Assembly (NCBI RefSeq): GCF_024679095.1
Contig: NC_066513.1
Coordinates: 4,175,023-4,239,022 of the forward strand
Origin: Eriocheir sinensis
Taxonomy: Eukaryota; Arthropoda; Malacostraca; Decapoda; Varunidae
Direction of reading: 5' to 3'
Length of the DNA: 64,000 bases
Positions 44,789 through 54,911 of this stretch are shown one piece after another. A program made the position numbers and the translations under genes. Every line of letters starts with the position of its first letter. Positions within the stretch are counted from its first letter, which is position 1. The notes beneath the pieces were generated by a model. That model saw only the letters and a program-made list of their open reading frames with translations, did no database searches and had not been told where the DNA came from.

Positions 44789-45606
44789 CCGAGCTTTGTC
44801 CTGTCATTTTGATTCCAAAACCTGATAATCAAAGTCTGCGGCAACTACTGTCATGCCAGAGGGTTAAGTTAAGCATGGAACAAATACAGGAAACACCAAA
44901 AGTAGGTTTAAGTAGTATAAGTAGATTAGGTGGGTCGCCCTCCCGACCGTATGACGTCCAGATTCCAACACTTTTTTTGTAAGTGTTGGAATCTGGACGT
45001 CTAACAGTCGGGAGGGCGACCCACTTTTAAGTAAGTTAGTAATCTACTTACACTACTTAAACCTAGTTATAGTGCTTCCTGTATTTGTTACATGCTTAAC
45101 AGAATCTTTTTCCTTTAGGGCTTGTGTGGATCGCATGGTATAAGAAAAATACAAGAAGAAGAAGAAATGATAACTTTTTACTATTACATATTATATATAT
45201 GTGTAGTATATGTTTGTAGTGCATATAAAAAAAAAATGTAATCGTGCAATAAATAAATGCAATAACTAACAAAATATGTAATGCCACAAAAACTTCAAAA
45301 AAGTTCAGTTGCAGAAAGAATACATATGCTTGATGAAAATCACTACACTTATACATTTTGGTGTATCTACATTTTCAAAGTAGCGGTTTTTGAAACTATA
45401 AAAAATAGCAAAACCGCTACTTGTAAATATTTCTACAACATTCAACTACTACCATTTGACCTCAGGTCATGATGAGAACAATTAGCAGGTTTCTACCTTG
45501 GGATAGTATCTGAAACATGATTTTAAACATCCTCCCTCTGGCATGACAGTAGTTCCCACAAACTTTGATCATCAGGCTTTGGAATTAAAATGACAGGACA
45601 AAGCTC
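44789..45606. mobile_element. Foldback element with a second foldback nested inside
   Basis: The outer arms 44789-44866 and 45534-45606 are reverse complements (CTTTGTCCTGTCATTTT and CAACTACTGTCATGCCAGAG in the left arm). Inside, 44868-45100 is itself a near-perfect foldback with arms of about 110 bp meeting at CCAACACTT, and a small hairpin lies at 45379-45421 (GTAGCGGTTTT, AAAACCGCTAC). No coding capacity. Confidence 0.75.
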
Positions 45607-45739
45607 GGCATGCTTAAATTAACCTTCTGGCATTACAGTACTCACTTGGACATATAGCTGTGAATAGGGACATATTAGATGCAAAAGGAAAACTGAGGAA
45701 GTACAGGATGTGTTGGAATGAAAGGGAATGCAGAGTGGA

Positions 45740-46000
45740 CTAATAAAGATGAGATAGAGAAAACCAGGGAATCAAAAGTAAGAAAGGCATTGATGGCTTA
45801 TGATAGAAAAAACAGTAAATTAAAAGAATGGCACTGATGGTTTATGATAGAGAAAACCAGGGAATTAAAAGTAAGAATGGCACTGATGGAATATGATAGA
45901 AAAAAACAGTAAATTAAAAGTAAGAATGGCACTGATGGCTTATGATAGAGAAAACAAGGAAATTAAAAGTAAGAATGGCACTGATGGCATTTGAGCAGGA
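45740..46000 (+). repeat. Minisatellite, about 50-bp unit, 5 copies
   Basis: The unit carries AAGAATGGCACTGATGG and TTATGATAGA. Two unit forms alternate (GAAAACCAGGGAATTAAAAG and AAAAACAGTAAATTAAAAG). Confidence 0.8.
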
Positions 46001-46159
46001 ATGCTGAAATATGGATTAGTTATGGAGAGGATGTGTGTGATGTAGTGTGAGAACAGGTGAGGCGCTGGTGTCATGCCCCGAGATTTTTTTTTTTCTACTA
46101 TTCTCTCGGCCCCACATGTCCTCTGCGTGTATCGAAACACGCGATAAATCAATCAAGAC

Positions 46160-46280
46160 AAAGAGAGGGTATACTCGCTGGCTGCCTGGGATTGAACCCG
46201 CAACCAGAGTGACGAGAGAGCCACTCCTTACCGAGTCGGCCAAAGAGGTACCCCACTCGCCAAGTGGGTTATGGGAGCCT
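46160..46280 (-). mobile_element. tRNA-derived SINE head
   Basis: On the minus strand, a box-A-like TTTGGCCGACTCGGTAAGGAG and box-B GGGTTCAATCCC are spaced as in a tRNA. Flanking sequence looks like an old SINE body. Confidence 0.5.
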
Positions 46281-46439
46281 CCCTTATCAGGCCTAGTCGC
46301 CGCACTACACAGGGACTGGAAAAAGGCTTTCATGGTGCTGCTGTACAAAGGAAAAAAGTAAGGGGGCTTGTAACAGTATTATAAGAAAAAGCTTACATGC
46401 CAGGAAAAAAAATATGGTGGAGGTAAAGTTTGGGTCACA

Positions 46440-46665
46440 GATTATGGCTGCGCATGACCTCTATACTCATCTCCGTTGCAATGGCCCTTGAGTCCGTGAT
46501 GGTTAGTAACCCATCACCCCGGGACAAAGGCCACTGTGACATCCGGGTTACCAGAGTTTTACCCATTTATTAACCAGCCCGAAAGGGAGGATGAACATCT
46601 GGGTGAGCTGCCCACGGATGCGTAGCTAGGCACCCTAACCACTGCACCACAGAAGCTCTATTCAA
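46440..46665 (-). mobile_element. tRNA-derived SINE
   Basis: The minus strand begins GAGCTTCTGTGGTGCAGTGG, a box-A-like start, and continues through a GC-rich body to about 46440. Box B is not clear. The orientation matches the neighbouring SINE. Confidence 0.45.
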
Positions 46666-46976
46666 ACATGGAAAGCTTAAAAATGACAGAATGATGGAAA
46701 TAACCGATAGAACAAAGTGTTGATGAAAGGGTTTAAGAGAAGGGAGGGAATGTGTGGAAAAAGGTTTTGCACCGAAAATTCTAGTTGAAATAAATGTACC
46801 TACAGAGAGGGATGGGAAACTAAGTGTTTGCTGCTTTCATGGGCCAGGGAAAGGCCAATGACAAGCAGTGACATATCCAGGATTTTTCCCAGAGGGGGTA
46901 AACATTTGAAAAATTTCCCCAAAACATTTGGCACCAGAAGTAGCACTCTTTGATGTTAAATTCTACCAGAAAAAAA

Positions 46977-47612
46977 GGAAGAAAGGAGGAAGGGAAGTTT
47001 GAGTTAGGGGAAGGGGATGGAAGAAAGGAGGAAGGGAAGGTTGACTTAGGGGAAGGGGATGGAAGAAAGGAGGAAGGGAAGGTTGACTTAGGGGAAGGAG
47101 AAGGAAGAAAGGGAAACTTGAGTTAGGGGAAGGGGAAGGAAGAAAAGAGGGATGGATGAGATGGGAAGGGAAGGTTAAGTTAGAGGAAGGGGAAGGAAGA
47201 AAAGAGGAAGGGAAGGGAAGGTTGAGTTAGGAGAAGGGGAAGGAAGAAAGGAGGAAGGGAAGGGAAGGTTGAGTTAGGGAAGGGAAGGAAGAAAGGAGGA
47301 AGGAAGGAAGGTTTAGTTAGGGGAAGGGGAAGGAAGAAAGGGGGAAGGGAAGGAAGAAAGGGGAAGTGAAGGGAAGGTTGAGTTAGGGAAGGGAAGGAAG
47401 AAAGGAGGAAGGAAGGAAGGTTGAGTTAGGGGAAGGGGAAGGAAGAAAGGGGGAAGTGAAGGGAAGGTTGAGTTAGGGGAAGGGGAAGGAAGAAAGGAGG
47501 AAGGGAAGGGAAGGTTGAGTTAGGGGAAGGGGAAGGAAGAAAGGGGGAAGTGAAGGGAAGGTTGAGTTAGGGGAAGGGGAAGGAAGAAAGGAGGAAGGGA
47601 AGGGAAGGTTGA
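46977..47612 (+). repeat. Purine-rich minisatellite (GGAAGG/GAGTTAGGGGAAGG)
   Basis: A 640-bp tract of GGAAGGGAAGG, GTTGAGTTAGGGGAAGGGG and GAAGAAAGGAGG blocks, repeating at roughly 40-60 bp. The strong strand asymmetry (almost no C) could allow triplex or G-rich structures. Confidence 0.9.
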
Positions 47613-47619
47613 GTCATTG

Positions 47620-49425
47620 TTTCATCCATTTTACCAATAACATGGAGCTAGGAGGAGGAACAGTTTAACAAAGTAAGAAAGGGAATTTTAGGGTTAAATC
47701 ACCCTTGATAAGTTATGAATATTTAAGTTAACGGCGTCAATTAATAGGGGCAGGCGTTAGGATGTTGTCAGAACTAGACTGTACGTAAATTCAAACATTT
47801 ACAACTCACGGTCTCATGACGCAGCGAACCACTGCCCGTTTGGCTGTTTTTATTATATAGACAGTTTGTGATGAAACTGCTACAGCAACCTTACGCCGAC
47901 ACTGTAGTACGCTACTCTAAAACGTTACCGCGGCTGTGAATACTTTGTGCCCATCACATGAGTCCACCAGTGAACAGCAGCCCACCACCACCACCACAAA
48001 TACCAAGTAACAGCAGAGAACAAACCTGATGACAAAGGAGCAAAAGTCTGCTACCAGCCACTCGCCTCACAGGGAATCCGGAGTCGGCCTTCTGCAGGAC
48101 AGCGGGCGGGGCCAGTGGGTGGGGCTCGCTGGTTCTGCATTATAAAAAAAAACCTGCTGAAGGACCAACAAACAACCTACACAACAACCTTTCACATACA
48201 GCAACATTACGTGTTTAATAATGGCCTCAACATGGCTTACAAAACTTAAATTTTCTTACCAATGGAAGAGGAGGACCCGTGCACCTTTCTCTGGCCTGTC
48301 GTGAGCTGGACTATCACCGCTAAAGCTCTCCCCCTTCCCTCTCCCCTCTCCTCCCGTCCCTCCTCCTCTCTCCTTCCTCTGTAAGTGCTATTAAACAGCA
48401 ACTTTTAATTCCCTCCTTTCCTTCCTCGTCCTCTTCCCTCCTTCAAGCCTCTTTTACATCCACCTTCCTCGCTGCACCCCCTCCCAACCCTCTCTCTCCT
48501 TCTCTCTCGCTCCGAACTTATTCCTGCTTCAAATGCCTCAAACTTCAGACTCGGCCAAGAAATCAGTGACTCCCCAACCTACATAGAAAGCCTGGTGACT
48601 TTTTTTTATGCTTTGTGATGCTTTATGGTCCTGGACGCAGTGATGCATTGGTGAGGAGAGGCAGTGTGAAAGAAAGGTCATACTCGATGTTATTCGTGTC
48701 TGAATTTCGGAACCGACTCGAAACATAGTATCTCGGAATCATCTTTCCTCCCTCCTGCTCCACTGGTCTCTTGGTCATTGTCTTCATGCGCTTTATTACA
48801 CATTTTCATTATATTGATAGTTGTAAAGTTATTATTTTCATTCTTACTGTTATTATCATCATTTTCATTGTTAGCTTTCCCCCAGACCCTCCTCATAGTC
48901 TCCTAACGCAACACATCAACATCTCGTACACCAACGACCCGCCGGTCCCTCACGCACCCCATCGTGAAGCACAAAACCCTCATCTTCCTTCCCTTCATGT
49001 CCGTGTGTCCCTCTCCTTGTTTTACCTCTAGTCTTCATCATCCATCCACATAGCCACCTTTGTCATAACCTTGCAAACATGTTTATTATTTGTTGGGTCT
49101 TTAAGGGTTATATTCCCTCCTTGACATTCATGGTCTATCTTCTGTCATTTGTCATTCTTCGTTTTGTCTTTTACTCTTTTACGTCCTCACTCTCCGCCAG
49201 CTTCGCCTCCCTCCCTTGCTCTCTATGGCTTCTCATGTCTTCACTGGCTTTTAGAGTTCTTTATACCTTTTCTGCTTTCTCTTTCTTTGCTTTGTTTACA
49301 TTCCTCCCCTAATCCTTTTGAACAGTATAAATGAAAAAGACAAACCATAGCTAAAGGGATGTTATATATCCTAGCGAAATTAGATTTTTTTATAGCTGAG
49401 GAAACAGTTCAAGGGGAAAAAAAAA
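47620..49425. other. Unassigned sequence
   Basis: No supported gene. Pyrimidine-rich stretches occur at 48300-48500. The plus-strand ORF at 49079-49312 is hydrophobic and Phe/Ser-rich, more like T-rich noncoding sequence than a gene. Confidence 0.4.
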
Positions 49426-49429
49426 AAAA

Positions 49430-50480
49430 AAAAAATTAAAATAAAATAAAATAAAATAAATAAATAAATAAATAAATAAAATAAAATAAAATAAAAAGGA
49501 AACAATAGTGAAAAAAAGCCTGCTACACACTGCTCCTATAAAAGAGTTAAGAGGAGTGGCCAAAAGAGAGGTCAGTTTCGGGAGGAGAGGTGTCCTTATA
49601 CCCTCCTCTTGAAAGAGTTCAAGTCATAGGCAGGAGGATATACAGATGAAGGAAGATTGTTCCAGAGTTTACCAGCGTGAGGGATGAAAGAGTGAAGATG
49701 CTAGTTAACTCGTGCGTAAGGGATTTGGACACTAAAGGGATGAGCTTGAGTAGAAAGTCGTGTGCAGCGAGGCCGCAAAAGGGGGGAGGCATGCAGTTAG
49801 CAAGTTCAGAAGAGCAGTCAGTGTGAAAATAATGATAAAGATAGAAAGAGATGCAACATGGCGGTGGAATTTAAGGGGTAGATGACTATCAGTAAGAGGA
49901 GGAGAGCTGATGAAACGAAGAACCTTAGACTCCACTCTGTCCAAGAGAGCAGTGTGAGTGGAGCCCCGGCCCCCCCCCACACACACACATGTGAGATGCA
50001 TACTCCATACGAGGGCGGACAAGGCCCCTGTATATGGATAGCAACTGTGCGGGGGAGAAGAACTGGTGGAGACGATACAGAACGCCCAACCTTGAGGAAG
50101 CTGATTTAGTGAGAGAGGAGATGTTAGGTTCCTAGATAAGATTTTGACTTAAGGATAGACCAAGGATGTTTAGTGTTGAAGAAGGTGACAGCTGAGTGTT
50201 GTTAAAGAACAGGGGATAGGTGTTTGGAAGACTGTGTCGAGTTCATAGGTGGAGAAATTGGATTTTTGAGACACTGAAGGACACAAGGTTCCTTTTACCC
50301 CAATCAGAAATGATAGTAAGGTCTGAGGTTAAGCATTCTGCAACCTCAAGTTTGGAGTCTTGCACTTCATGTTGAGAGGGTCTTCTGTTGAAAGACGTTG
50401 AATATTGCAGAGTGGAGTCGTCAGCGTATGAGCTTATGATGGCAATGACCTCAAATATTGAGAGAACTGAAAGTCTGCCT
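49430..50480 (-). mobile_element. Jockey-type LINE 3' fragment, decayed
   Basis: Minus-strand reading includes GSTHTALLDRVESKVLRFIS, then SPPLTDSHLPLKFHRHVASL, the C-terminal end of jockey ORF2. Further upstream, near 50340, is an RT-thumb-like stretch in broken frame. An A-rich AAAAT/AAAT tract at 49420-49495 marks the far end. Confidence 0.7.
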
Positions 50481-50579
50481 GTAACAGAGCTAATACTATG
50501 CTCGGGTTTTCAGCGGGGAACTTTAAGTGTTAGACGTCCTGAGTATTGATAACTTTTTAAAACTCGTTGGCAAGGCCTC

Positions 50580-50900
50580 CCTGGAATACACCGTGCTGCA
50601 GATCTGATCCCGAAGTTACAAAGACTTTATAAACTGCAGGGACGCGCTACGAAAACTCTATCATCGTTGAGGCAACAGCAGTATGAAGAATGAGTCAAAC
50701 GACTCAGTCTCTTTACTTCGGAAAAGCAAATAACTATGACATGACTTATATGAAGTTGTACAAATTCCTGAAAAATATAGTAACGTCGACCACTCAAAGA
50801 TTTTGGAATCCCAAATTAGCGGTCAACAGGATTTGTTTTCCTCGAATAGAAGCCTCAGGCGATGGAACAACCTTCCTGGATGAGTGATTCATGTACAAAC
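50580..50900 (+). mobile_element. CR1-type LINE C-terminal fragment, decayed
   Basis: Reads KLQGRATKTLSSLRQQQYEE, then VKRLSLFTSEKQ and MKLYKFLKN, an eroded form of the CR1 C-terminal RATKL...YEERLKRLNL...RGDMIEVYK region. Several stops. Confidence 0.55.
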
Positions 50901-51179
50901 AACCAGCTTAAAGAAATTCCTTGATCATTACTTTGTTGAACAAGGAGTCAGTTGAACAGTCCTGTGCGCACTTACAGCACGGAAATGAAAACATGGTTCA
51001 ACATGTTCAAGAGATCACTGACGTGCCTGATGAAGTTGAGTGAACCACTAAAACTGCCGACCTCGGTATAATCCAGTTGGTGGTCATTGGATTTAATCCT
51101 GGGTATTATCCTTTACTATGTCCAGATTTTCGATAAGAACAAATTAATTCAAATTCATGTTTTTATCAGGGGTTATTGA

Positions 51180-51600
51180 TGTCCATATCTCGAAAATGTG
51201 TTCATGAAGATCAGTTTGTTTCTTTCCACAAATTCAACGAGCTGATTTTCTCTCCCGCTTCTTGCACCGTTTCCAAAATGGTCAACCGCTGCTTCACCAA
51301 CATTTTGGTCCCCACTCTATAGCATTAGTCTCCATGACCACTGAAAACTCGGTTTTATCTTTCTTTATTGCTACTTTCACATCCTCATAAAACTTTTTTA
51401 CTTCATGGTAAGTGTAAGTTGACTTTAGTGCATGAACCTGAGATATTTTAAGATTGTACCTTTTGCTCAGCTTGATGAGGATACTTGTTACTATTTCGTT
51501 GATGCTGAAGACTTGTTTTTTGTTCCCTGCAAAAATCTTGTTAAGTTCGTCTTGTAAAACACCAGCCTATGTCTTGTGTTTAAGTTATCCACTTGAAATC
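51180..51600 (-). pseudogene. Endonuclease-like fragment of a LINE, decayed
   Basis: Minus-strand reading gives YHEVKKFYEDVKVAIKKDK followed by a VVMETNA stretch where 'VIGDFNA' would stand in a LINE endonuclease. Stops follow. Confidence 0.35.
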
Positions 51601-51604
51601 ATTA

Positions 51605-52675
51605 TTCACTTTTCTTAGTAAGTGGTAAGAAACATGCTGCTGTTACCCTATTATCCTATTGCCCTAAATAAACTAATGTAGGTCATTTCTGCATGTTTCC
51701 TGTGGACCTTGGTTGTCAGCCCTAGGTCCTCCCTTATCAACCTCTCATAATCCCTGGCTTCCACAGCACAGCATGAGGTTAAGCTTGTTATTCAGGATGA
51801 AGGATAAAACGCTCACTGTTGTTTTCAAATAATCTCAAGACCGACCAACTGAAGTAGTTGGGATTTTATATTACTTGCCTCGTCACATTCAAGTCGTCAC
51901 GTCAGCCTCTGCTCACGGAAACCTGAAATGACCCGCGCGACTCTGCCCGCTGCCAGCCAGCATCAGTCCAGCACTGAGAGGGCGGCTGGTGTGGAGAATT
52001 TTAGTGAGCCACTTCTGCAAGAAAAGGAAAATGGTGTAATAAGTATATTTATTTAGTGTTAAATTGTTTAAGTGAAGTTACTAGAAAATATATGAATGAA
52101 AGGAAAAGGAAAAGGAAACACACACACGAGGCACAGCAACACGGCGGTGGAAAAAGTTCATCACCACAACGAAGCGAAAGCCGACGTGAACCCTGCCTGA
52201 CCCACTTCCATATTCTTTATCAACAAGGAACGTGCTACGCCTTTACTTGCACGCACAACAAGGGAGCCACGGCGGAATAATAAGACAGCAGGAAAAAACA
52301 AAAAAGTCCCTCATCACAACAGCACCGCAAAAGCTGTCGTCAAGTCCTTTTATTGCTCTCTTTCTTAGACAAACTGATGCACCTTCCTCAGAGCACGTGC
52401 ATGGCTATTTAGGGTGACATGACAAAGCAAAAAAGTGAGGTGGAAAGGCCTCCTGAATCCCGACACAAACAAGATAAGGAGTTGCTATTGCAGGAAAAAA
52501 ATTACGCTCTCATCATCAACGTGTGCCAAGCTTGGAGGAGGAAAAATACGGCAAAGTAGGCAGTCACTTAGCAAACCAGAGAACAACACCCTCTCCGGGA
52601 TTCTAAGTGGTGCGCGAGAACCAAGGGGTCAAGACGTTCTTCCAAGGGGATTGTGCAAGAGGGGCGACTGTTAAG
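51605..52675. other. Unassigned sequence
   Basis: No supported gene; short overlapping ORFs only, no diagnostic motifs. Confidence 0.4.
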
Positions 52676-52679
52676 GTAC

Positions 52680-52960
52680 AGAGGCGAGAGGAGGGGAAAA
52701 GAAGATGAAAGGCGAGGAGAAGAGAAGAGGAGAGAGGGGAGGAGGAGGAGTGGAGAGGAGAGGAGAGAAGAGGGAAGATAAGAGAAAAGGTGAGGAGAGA
52801 AGAAGGGGGAGAAGAGAGGAGGATGTTAAGAGGCTGGGAGAGGCAGAGAGAGTGGCTGTCAAAGGGATACAGGTGGAAAGGGGAGATCGAAAAGGGCAGT
52901 CATACAAAGGGCCGAGGTGGAGAGGGACAGCCACACAGAGGGCCAGGGTATGTTGCCAAT
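52680..52960 (+). repeat. Purine-rich (GAGGAGA-type) tract
   Basis: A 280-base region almost entirely A and G in GAGGAGAGAAG-like words, giving a false Glu/Arg-rich ORF. Confidence 0.8.
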
Positions 52961-53444
52961 AGTACGCTGTAAACTTGACTGCCAACACGCACCGTTGCCA
53001 GATTATCGTACTCGGAGCATCACATTCACCAGCTTCTCCCCCATAAATATCACCAGGAAACAGGAATAATAAACCATTCCAACAATAACGACAAATTACG
53101 ATTATTGGGACCCAGGAAACAGTTTTTGGGATGGAAATCGGGAAATAGGAGAAACTGAGAACAACAGTCTGGCAGCGTTGGTCACACGTAGCGATGAGGC
53201 AAACGCAATATATCCATCATGCAAGTTTTAAACATCCTAAGCATGGAGCTCAGCCCATAACAAAACATTTTCACTCCACTGGCTAAGTAAATTAAGTAAG
53301 TAAGTAAAGTAAGCTTGTGTCGCCTTCAGCTCTGTTTTTAATATTTTACTAGAAGTGTGCTTCCTGGTTGTTATGGTTGTCAGGGTGACGCAATACAAGG
53401 TTAAATTATGAGGTTTATTCACATTATGTTGGTATATAATGGCA

Positions 53445-53770
53445 GCGAGCCTACTGAAGTTAAGCAACAATATTATTTACAATTCATCATTCTGTTGGTA
53501 ATGGTAGTGAGCTTACTGAAGTTAAGTAACTATTATTTACCATTCATCATTCTGTTGGTAATGGTAGTGAGCTTACTGAAGTTAATTAACTATTATTTAC
53601 CATTCATCATTCTGTTGGTAATGGTAGCGAGCTGACTGAAGTTAATTAACTATTATTTACCATTCATCATTCTGTTGGTAATGGTAGCGAGCTGACTGAA
53701 GTTAATTAACTATTATTTACCATTCATCATTCTGTTGGTAATGGTAGCGAGCTTACTGAAGTTAATTAAC
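53445..53770 (+). repeat. 60-bp tandem repeat, about 5 copies
   Basis: An exact 60-base period; the unit includes ACCATTCATCATTCTGTTGG and GTTAATTAACTATTATTTAC. Copies differ at one or two bases. The unit carries an open frame only because its length is a multiple of three. Confidence 0.95.
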
Positions 53771-53774
53771 AATC

Positions 53775-54825
53775 CTAATTAATAGTTATCACTCATCACT
53801 CCTATTCACCTTAAAGGGCTCACTCATCTCTTCAGACTATTACAACTACATGAAAGATATGGTACACTGGCCATAGCCTAAACACCTAACTGTTGCTAAA
53901 TAATAAACTACCCTAATCAGGGTTCAATGATACATGATTATTACTGAAAAATGTTTCCTACCACCGATATGTGTTCACAGGGATGATCATGGAACCAAGG
54001 TAGTCATGGGGGTTCAGGACACCAAGGAGGTGGTCATGAGTTCCCACAAGCATTGGATTATACAAATGGCACTAACAAGAAAAATTATCCCGTCTGTCGT
54101 CTGAGTTAATCATGGGATGAGACATTCATGCTCCTAAAATACCAGAAGAACTGGGCATGAAAGCACAACAAGGGGGATCTTTACATACTAACACAACAAG
54201 GGGGTAAGCGCCCAGTCAGCTGGGAACCTGTTGGGAGGAGAGGCGAGGCTTGACTGAATATGCAGCTCTCAGCGCCTTCCCTAACTTGACTCCTCCCCCC
54301 CCCCTTTGGCGTGGCTGCCGGCTAACTAGCACCGAACGGTGGTTGTAGTTACAGATACTTGGCCTGTTCCGCTAACTCAGGAGTTCAGAGAAAGCTGTTC
54401 CTCTCTCCCACGTGACTTAGGTGAAAATTTCCTTCTCGTCGTTCCCCCATAAAAGAAAACCTAACTTTAACCATCCTCGGCACCTTCACTATGAGTCAGA
54501 CCCACGCAATGCTGACCCATCACTGGTTCGTCTGTCTGTCTGAATGTCTGCCCGGCCGCACCATCACCTAATTCACAAGCAACACATCGGTTATTACAGG
54601 TTATCGATTTTCTCAGTTTCCCCCGCATTACAAGCTAAGTAAGTAAACATATACCTTACACATGTAACTAACGATGAGTAAAGCAGGGTTAAGAGAGGAG
54701 AGGGTTAGACTGCTTTAATCCATCTGCGCAGACCTGTGACGTGGGTTGGTACCCAGGTAGGGGGAAGAGGGTAGGGAAGGCAGGGTCAAAATCTAAATAT
54801 AGATCTCGGTAGGGTATACTAAAAA
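53775..54825. other. Unassigned sequence
   Basis: No supported gene or repeat of size; a short TACTTACTTACT run occurs at 54860-54885. Confidence 0.4.
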
Positions 54826-54911
54826 GAAACCATGGACCGGAGGGGTAACTATGGTAGACCTGCCTTACTTACTTACTTAGTTTACTTAGTTGTGTCTAGA
54901 GGTCTTGTGCC

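Noticed and set aside
52705..52988. Glu/Arg-rich or Leu/Ser-rich ORFs
   Set aside because: Purine tract artefact.
53408..53635. Repetitive membrane-like ORF
   Set aside because: Product of the 60-bp tandem repeat.
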